Assembly (NCBI GenBank): GCA_009786625.1
Contig: WQRT01000057.1
Location: 2,761-12,183, forward strand
Length of the DNA: 9,423 bases
Direction of reading: 5' to 3'
Source of the DNA: Treponema sp.
GTDB taxonomy: Bacteria; Spirochaetota; Spirochaetia; Treponematales; Breznakiellaceae
Below, one piece after another: positions 6,075 through 9,423 of the stretch. The notes beneath the pieces are model-generated. The model did not search any database and was not told the DNA's origin. It worked only from the letters and a program-made list of their open reading frames with translations. The position numbers and the translations under genes are program-made. Numbering within the stretch: position 1 is the first letter of the stretch; each line of letters opens with the position of its first letter.

Positions 6075-7622
6075 ATGGTAATTAAAATTTCCCTTCTTCT
6101 GCTGTTCTTCGCGGTCACGATTTTTATCGGACTTTATTACAGAAAAAGAGCGTCAAACGTAAACGATTTCGTTCTCGGCGGACGCAATGTCGGCCCGTGG
6201 CTCTCGGCGTTTTCATATGGCGCGACATATTTTTCCGCTGTTGTATTTGTCGGATACGCGGGACAGTTCGGCTGGCGCTTCGGCACCGCGGCTGTTTGGA
6301 TTGGACTTGGGAACGCTTTTATCGGATCGATGATGGCATGGTTCATACTCGGCAGGCGTACGCGCGTTATGACAAATCACATCAAAAGCGCCACCATGCC
6401 GGAGTTTTTCGGTACGCGTTACGGCAGCACCGCTTTAAAAATCTGCGCTTCAATAATTGTTTTTATCTTTTTAATTCCATATACCGCGTCGCTTTACAAC
6501 GGGCTTTCACGTCTTTTCGCGATGGCGTTCGGCATACCGTTTGAATATTGCATTTGGGCGATGGGAATTCTCACCGCGATATTTGTTGTCGCCGGCGGCT
6601 ACTTCGCCACAGCGGTCAACGATTTTATTCAAGGTTCGATAACAGTGATCGGTATAGTCGCGGTAATCGCAGTCGCGCTTGGAAGCAAAGGCGGATTCAT
6701 TCCCGCGCTTGATTCTCTCGCGCAGGTAAGCGATCCTGCTGTCGCGCGCGGAAATGTTCCGGGTATTTTCACTTCGTTTTTAGGACCCGATCCGATATCG
6801 CTTATCGGCGTATTGATATTAACATCGCTGGGAACATGGGGTCTTCCGCAAATGGTCGCGCGTTTCTACTCAATCAAGAGTGAAACAATGATAACAAAGG
6901 GCGCGATTGTTTCAACTTTCTTCGCAGTCTTTGTCGCGGGCGGCTGTTACTTTCTGGGCAGCTTCGGGCGCATTTTCGCGACCCCCGCTGATGTAAGAGC
7001 AAACGGTTTCGATTCAATCATTCCCGGCATACTCGCGAATTTTAACAGCGACTGGATGATGGGATTAATTATAGTGCTGGTGTTCGCCGCGTCCATTTCA
7101 ACTCTATCATCACTGGTCATGTCTTCAGCGTCTACTTTAACGCTGGATTTTTTAAGAGGCAACATAATTAAAAAGATGAGTGATAAAATGCAGTTGTTTA
7201 TTATCCGCGCGTTGATAGTAGTGTTTATTATAATTTCATCTATAATCGCGATTGGCGTATACAGGGGCGGAATTACTTTTATCGCGCAATTGATGGGCGT
7301 TTCATGGGGTGCGCTTGCCGGTTCATTCCTCGCGCCGTTCCTTTACGGCCTTTACTGGAAGAAAACAAGCAAACCGGCGGTTTGGGTCTGCTTTATTTTC
7401 AGCACCTCCGTGATGATACTTAACGTCCTGTTCAGAGGCTCATTCCCGGCGCTTTTACAATCGCCGATTAACGCGGGCGCTTTCTGCATGCTTGCCGGAT
7501 TAATCATCGTACCGCTTATAAGCTGGATCACAAAAGCGCCTGATAAATCAGTTGTAGACCGCTGTTTCTCCTGCTACGACGAAACCGTCACCGTAAAAGT
7601 AAAAGACGATCTCGGCAGTTGA
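6075..7622 (+). CDS. Sodium:solute symporter family (SSS/SLC5) transporter
   Basis: This inner-membrane secondary transporter should use the sodium gradient to import a small solute. The 515-residue length and about 13 hydrophobic segments fit the LeuT-fold SSS family. Family marks are LGGRNVGPWLSAFSYGATYFSA near 34-55, the signature-like GGYFATAVNDFIQGSITVIG at 174-193, GTWGLPQMVARFYSIKS at 253-269, and STLSSLVMSSAS at 342-353. In the last, Ser342/Thr343 align with the sodium-2 site Ser340/Thr341 of PutP. PutP's sodium-linked Asp55 aligns with Tyr52 here, in a TYFSA motif like that of non-proline SSS members, so a proline substrate is unlikely. The C-terminal tail holds a CFSC pair (497-500) of unknown meaning. 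The start has AAGGCAGG at 6061-6068 upstream and an in-frame TAA at 6051-6053. It diverges from the GH2 gene, which makes a glycoside or sugar acid a reasonable but unproven substrate, and precedes the TSUP gene by 12 bases. Confidence 0.93.
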   Translation: MVIKISLLLLFFAVTIFIGLYYRKRASNVNDFVLGGRNVGPWLSAFSYGATYFSAVVFVGYAGQFGWRFGTAAVWIGLGNAFIGSMMAWFILGRRTRVMTNHIKSATMPEFFGTRYGSTALKICASIIVFIFLIPYTASLYNGLSRLFAMAFGIPFEYCIWAMGILTAIFVVAGGYFATAVNDFIQGSITVIGIVAVIAVALGSKGGFIPALDSLAQVSDPAVARGNVPGIFTSFLGPDPISLIGVLILTSLGTWGLPQMVARFYSIKSETMITKGAIVSTFFAVFVAGGCYFLGSFGRIFATPADVRANGFDSIIPGILANFNSDWMMGLIIVLVFAASISTLSSLVMSSASTLTLDFLRGNIIKKMSDKMQLFIIRALIVVFIIISSIIAIGVYRGGITFIAQLMGVSWGALAGSFLAPFLYGLYWKKTSKPAVWVCFIFSTSVMILNVLFRGSFPALLQSPINAGAFCMLAGLIIVPLISWITKAPDKSVVDRCFSCYDETVTVKVKDDLGS

Positions 7623-7634
7623 AATATGTGTTAG

Positions 7635-8396
7635 ATGGAATTAACGTTAAACGCCTTTCTGATTGTTTGCCCGCTTGTTTTTCTCGCGGGGTTTATTGAT
7701 TCCATCGCGGGCGGCGGCGGATTGATTTCGCTGCCGGCTTATCTGATGGCAGGTCTTCCTCCGCAGACAGCGTTAGGCACAAATAAACTTTCTTCCGTAT
7801 TCGGGGCATCTATCGCGTCATTTCGTTATTATAAAAACAAATTTGTAGATATATTTATCTGCCTGCCTTCGATTGCCGCGGCTCTCGCAGGTTCCGCGAT
7901 AGGCTCATCTTTCGCGCTTTTGGTAAACGAAAAAATAATACGATGGGTGTTATTGGTAATTATACCTGTCACAGCGGTTTATTTATTTTTGAAAAAAGAT
8001 TCGGATAAAAATCCGCAGCCGCTCTCCCGCGTAAAAACGATCATTCTTTCGGCAGTAATTTCCTTTTTTATCGGAGGTTACGACGGCTTTTCAGGACCGG
8101 GAACAGGCACGTTTTTAATTCTTCTTTACAACGGCATCGCGAAAATTGATTTGCGGATCGCGTCAGGCAACGCTAAGTTGATCAACTTTTCATCGAATTT
8201 GTCGGCGTTAACACTTTTTCTTTTAAACGGGCGCGTTCTCATTCCGCTCGGGATTTGCGCCGCTCTGTTCAATATGCTTGGGGCGTATATCGGATCAGGG
8301 CTTGTTATACATAAAGGCAGTAAAATAGTACGCGTAACAATACTTGTTGTTCTGGCATTGATTTTTATCAAACTGGTTTGGGATACATTCATTTAA
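7635..8396 (+). CDS. TSUP family membrane permease (TauE/SafE, former DUF81)
   Basis: This integral membrane protein of 253 residues belongs to a family of small-anion or sulfur-compound transporters, mostly proposed exporters (sulfite, sulfonates, sulfoacetate and others). The duplicated architecture is clear. The first half has AGFIDSIAGGGGLISLP at 18-34 followed by ALGTNKLSS at 46-54. The second half repeats this as IGGYDGFSGPGTGTF at 146-160 followed by SGNAKLINFSSN at 177-188. Hydrophobic segments fill the rest, giving about 7-8 membrane spans, and GAYIGSG at 216-222 is also typical. The ATG at 7635 is the first start available, because an in-frame TAG sits directly before it (7632-7634). 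No good Shine-Dalgarno site is visible, so translation may be coupled to the symporter, whose TGA lies 12 bases upstream. The substrate cannot be read from the sequence; co-transcription with the symporter suggests that a product of the imported solute leaves, or that both serve one pathway (inference). Confidence 0.91.
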   Translation: MELTLNAFLIVCPLVFLAGFIDSIAGGGGLISLPAYLMAGLPPQTALGTNKLSSVFGASIASFRYYKNKFVDIFICLPSIAAALAGSAIGSSFALLVNEKIIRWVLLVIIPVTAVYLFLKKDSDKNPQPLSRVKTIILSAVISFFIGGYDGFSGPGTGTFLILLYNGIAKIDLRIASGNAKLINFSSNLSALTLFLLNGRVLIPLGICAALFNMLGAYIGSGLVIHKGSKIVRVTILVVLALIFIKLVWDTFI

Positions 8397-8430
8397 AACA
8401 GATTATACATATATACTCATAATATCCTTC

Positions 8431-8497
8431 AAAATAACCAAATTTTAAACTAATAACTAAAAATTAACCATTTTTTAATAAAAATGAGTGGTTGATT
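8431..8497. repeat. Direct and inverted TAACCA boxes with a 9-base hairpin arm
   Basis: Segments 8431-8450 and 8461-8480 match at 15 of 20 positions with an offset of exactly 30 bases; each contains TAACCA followed by a T-run. The second box is also the left arm of a dyad: AATTAACCA (8462-8470) can pair with TGGTTGATT (8489-8497) through eight Watson-Crick pairs and one G-U pair, and TTTTT (8472-8476) can pair with AAAAA (8480-8484) inside the loop. The right arm overlaps the possible -35 box of the TPR gene. This looks like an operator set or a leader hairpin, but the base composition raises the chance of coincidence. Confidence 0.35.
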
Positions 8498-8546
8498 ATT
8501 ATTTAATTACTTATATTAAATGTATGCAGGGAAGAAAATGTATAAC

Positions 8547-8552
8547 AGGAGG
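8547..8552 (+). promoter_or_regulatory. Consensus Shine-Dalgarno site of the TPR gene
   Basis: AGGAGG is followed by five bases and the ATG at 8558. It is the only full-consensus site in the window and suggests that this small protein is translated efficiently. Confidence 0.85.
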
Positions 8553-8557
8553 GGAAA

Positions 8558-9034
8558 ATGTCATTGTATGAGTTATGCGAAAAGAAGCTTAGCGGTAAGG
8601 GAGAAAAACGCGGAGTTCAGGCTGCTCCTGTTCAAGACGATCTACCCGGCTCGATCACAGCGCTTTTAATGCAGGGTACCATCAAATCAACATTCGATAT
8701 GGGTACGATTAGTTTTAATAACGGACAGTTTGACGATGCGATTAATTACTTTACTTATGTAATCAAATACAGCCCGGGTCACGAGCTTGCGCATATGCTG
8801 CGCGGCTGCGCGTATCAGGAGAAGGGCGATTTTGACACGGCAATTGCGGATCTGAACACGGCGGTTAAAATAAATCCAAATAATTTTTATTCGTATTTTA
8901 GCCGCGGTAATTCATACTATCACAAGCGCGACAAGGATCACGCGGTATCAGATTACGAAACGGCTCTGCGGCTAAAACCGGGCGATGAAAAAGCGACATC
9001 AAACCTTAAACTGGCAAGAACCATGCAAGGTTAA
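8558..9034 (+). CDS. Small tetratricopeptide repeat (TPR) protein
   Basis: The 158-residue product has an N-terminal segment of about 40 residues without recognisable domain, then three consecutive TPR units of 34 residues: about 42-75 (TFDMGTISFNNGQFDDAINYF), 76-109 (AHMLRGCAYQEKGDFDTAIADL) and 110-143 (YFSRGNSYYHKRDKDHAVSDY), each ending near a Pro-Gly or Pro-Asn turn, with a short capping helix at 144-158. TPRs bind other proteins or peptides; no catalytic domain accompanies them, so this is likely a scaffold or adaptor with an unknown partner. There is no signal peptide or membrane segment, so it should be cytoplasmic. The start is fixed by the AGGAGG site five bases upstream. The gene stands alone after a long AT-rich leader and ends in two consecutive in-frame TAA codons, 50 bases before the convergent zinc-ribbon gene. 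Function beyond protein binding cannot be named. Confidence 0.88.
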   Translation: MSLYELCEKKLSGKGEKRGVQAAPVQDDLPGSITALLMQGTIKSTFDMGTISFNNGQFDDAINYFTYVIKYSPGHELAHMLRGCAYQEKGDFDTAIADLNTAVKINPNNFYSYFSRGNSYYHKRDKDHAVSDYETALRLKPGDEKATSNLKLARTMQG

Positions 9035-9084
9035 TAAAAGATTTGTCATTAGAGTGAAATATACTAAAAGAATTTCCGCCGCAT

Positions 9085-9417
9085 TTATTTAACGCGTTTT
9101 TTAGGTTTGGTTTTTCCGGTGTTGTATTTGTACTGCCTTTTTAAACACGCCGGGCAAATGATGCTGTCAGATTTTTTCCCGAGAAAAACACCGCAGCGGG
9201 GGCAGCGTTTTTCGGCCTTTCTCTGCGCGTACCGTTCCCTTCGTGCTTCCTGCGTACTCTCGGAGAAATCCCTGTTGTAATTTCTGTAATACTCGCGGCA
9301 ATCATCGCAATTAATATAAGGGCTGGATTTCTTGACCTTACCACCGCAGCGGGGGCATAGCCCGCCTTTCTTTCTTTTAGAATACTGCTTTCTTCTATCT
9401 GCGTTTTCTGCTGGCAT
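9085..9417 (-). CDS. Tandem double zinc-ribbon protein of unknown function (start may lie outside the window)
   Basis: The 110-residue product is basic and consists of two copies of one module. Module 1 has Cys21-x2-Cys24-x12-Cys37-x2-Cys40; module 2 has Cys72-x2-Cys75-x12-Cys88-x2-Cys91. The spacing is identical, and each module is preceded by a similar basic helix (RKQYSKRKKGGLCPRCG and RERYAQRKAEKRCPRCG). Each set of four cysteines should bind one zinc ion. Zinc ribbons of this kind bind nucleic acid or protein; the Lys/Arg/Tyr-rich linkers favour RNA or DNA, but this is inference. The modules are 51 codons apart, and a 16-base block encoding CPRCG is identical in both. The ATG at 9415-9417 is the only start visible, but the frame stays open to the window edge (two more codons, Val and Cys) and no Shine-Dalgarno site can be seen, so the true start could be further upstream. 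It converges on the TPR gene. Confidence 0.78.
   Translation of the reverse strand: MPAENADRRKQYSKRKKGGLCPRCGGKVKKSSPYINCDDCREYYRNYNRDFSESTQEARRERYAQRKAEKRCPRCGVFLGKKSDSIICPACLKRQYKYNTGKTKPKKRVK
9189..9357. repeat. 16-base direct repeat, offset 153 bases, inside the zinc-ribbon gene
   Basis: caccgcagcgggggca occurs identically at 9189-9204 and 9342-9357. The offset of 153 bases equals 51 codons, the module period of the encoded protein. It encodes the CPRCG knuckle in both modules with identical codons, which supports origin by internal duplication. Confidence 0.75.
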
Positions 9418-9423
9418 AACACA

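Larger units (their letters stand above)
8397..8557. other. AT-rich leader between the TSUP and TPR genes
   Basis: This is the longest gap between genes, at 161 bases. Over 8397-8520 only 20 of 124 bases are G or C (about 16%). It holds repeated TAACCA-type boxes and an imperfect hairpin (listed separately), a possible promoter for the TPR gene (TTGATT 8492-8497 with TATTAA 8514-8519, 16 bases apart, each 4 of 6 matches) and a strong ribosome binding site. No convincing terminator for the symporter operon is seen. Confidence 0.5.

Noticed and set aside
8462..8497. Hairpin after the TSUP gene as a rho-independent terminator
   Set aside because: The stem is AT-rich with a bulged interior and is not followed by a run of T, so it does not meet the usual terminator pattern.
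8538..8669. Small upstream open frame (ATG at 8538, about 43 codons) overlapping the TPR gene in another frame
   Set aside because: A weak purine stretch precedes it, but it covers the strong AGGAGG of the TPR gene, encodes nothing recognisable and is most easily explained by chance.
9035..9084. Bidirectional terminator between the convergent TPR and zinc-ribbon genes
   Set aside because: No GC-rich inverted repeat with flanking A- and T-runs can be found in these 50 bases.
9141..9422. Second minus-strand frame over the zinc-ribbon gene
   Set aside because: The neighbouring frame has two regularly spaced four-cysteine motifs; this frame shows none and is a shadow.

Overview
The window looks like a piece of bacterial chromosome of moderate GC (one 60-base stretch of htpG that I counted is about 52% GC) with AT-rich intergenic gaps. 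It carries nine protein genes, two of them at or open to a window edge. I see no rRNA, tRNA, CRISPR array, insertion sequence or phage gene. A host-associated spirochaete such as Treponema is my best guess, from the style of HtpG, the E. coli-type SpeD and the small zinc-ribbon protein. This is an impression from family resemblance and not proof. No gene here fixes the taxonomy.

Layout. (1) Bases 1-147: the C-terminal end of an unidentified gene at about 24% GC, much poorer in GC than its neighbours. (2) 235-2175 (+): htpG, the Hsp90 chaperone, with a promoter (exact TTGACA) and a good ribosome binding site. (3) 2215-4040 (+): speD and speE, an S-adenosylmethionine decarboxylase followed 11 bases later by an aminopropyltransferase. 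Together they are the two dedicated steps of spermidine-type polyamine synthesis; the putrescine-making genes are not in the window. (4) 4086-5942 (-): a cytoplasmic glycoside hydrolase family 2 enzyme of beta-glucuronidase/beta-galactosidase type, convergent with speE. (5) 6075-8396 (+): a sodium:solute symporter and a TSUP (TauE/SafE) membrane protein 12 bases apart, diverging from the hydrolase across a 132-base promoter region. (6) 8397-8557: a very AT-rich leader (about 16% GC over its first 124 bases) with repeated TAACCA-type boxes. (7) 8558-9034 (+): a small three-TPR protein with the best Shine-Dalgarno site in the window. (8) 9085-9417 (-): a protein made of two tandem zinc ribbons, whose frame is still open at the right edge.

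How the genes work together. SpeD makes decarboxylated S-adenosylmethionine, which SpeE uses as aminopropyl donor, so these two are a functional pair. The symporter and hydrolase share a divergent control region and could be an import-and-cleave pair for a glycoside or glucuronide, but this is inference. The TSUP protein is probably co-transcribed with the symporter; its substrate is unknown.

Most of the window is ordinary metabolism and housekeeping, and I do not see a convincing undescribed multi-gene system. The points most worth a second look are the internally duplicated zinc-ribbon protein (period 51 codons, with a 16-base identical block), a Trp in place of a usually conserved Asp in SpeE, the Lys-Glu-X repeat tail and missing ribosome binding site of speD, a Ser/Gly/Asp/Cys-rich insertion and an Asn-to-Tyr change in the hydrolase, and the repeat-rich leader of the TPR gene.
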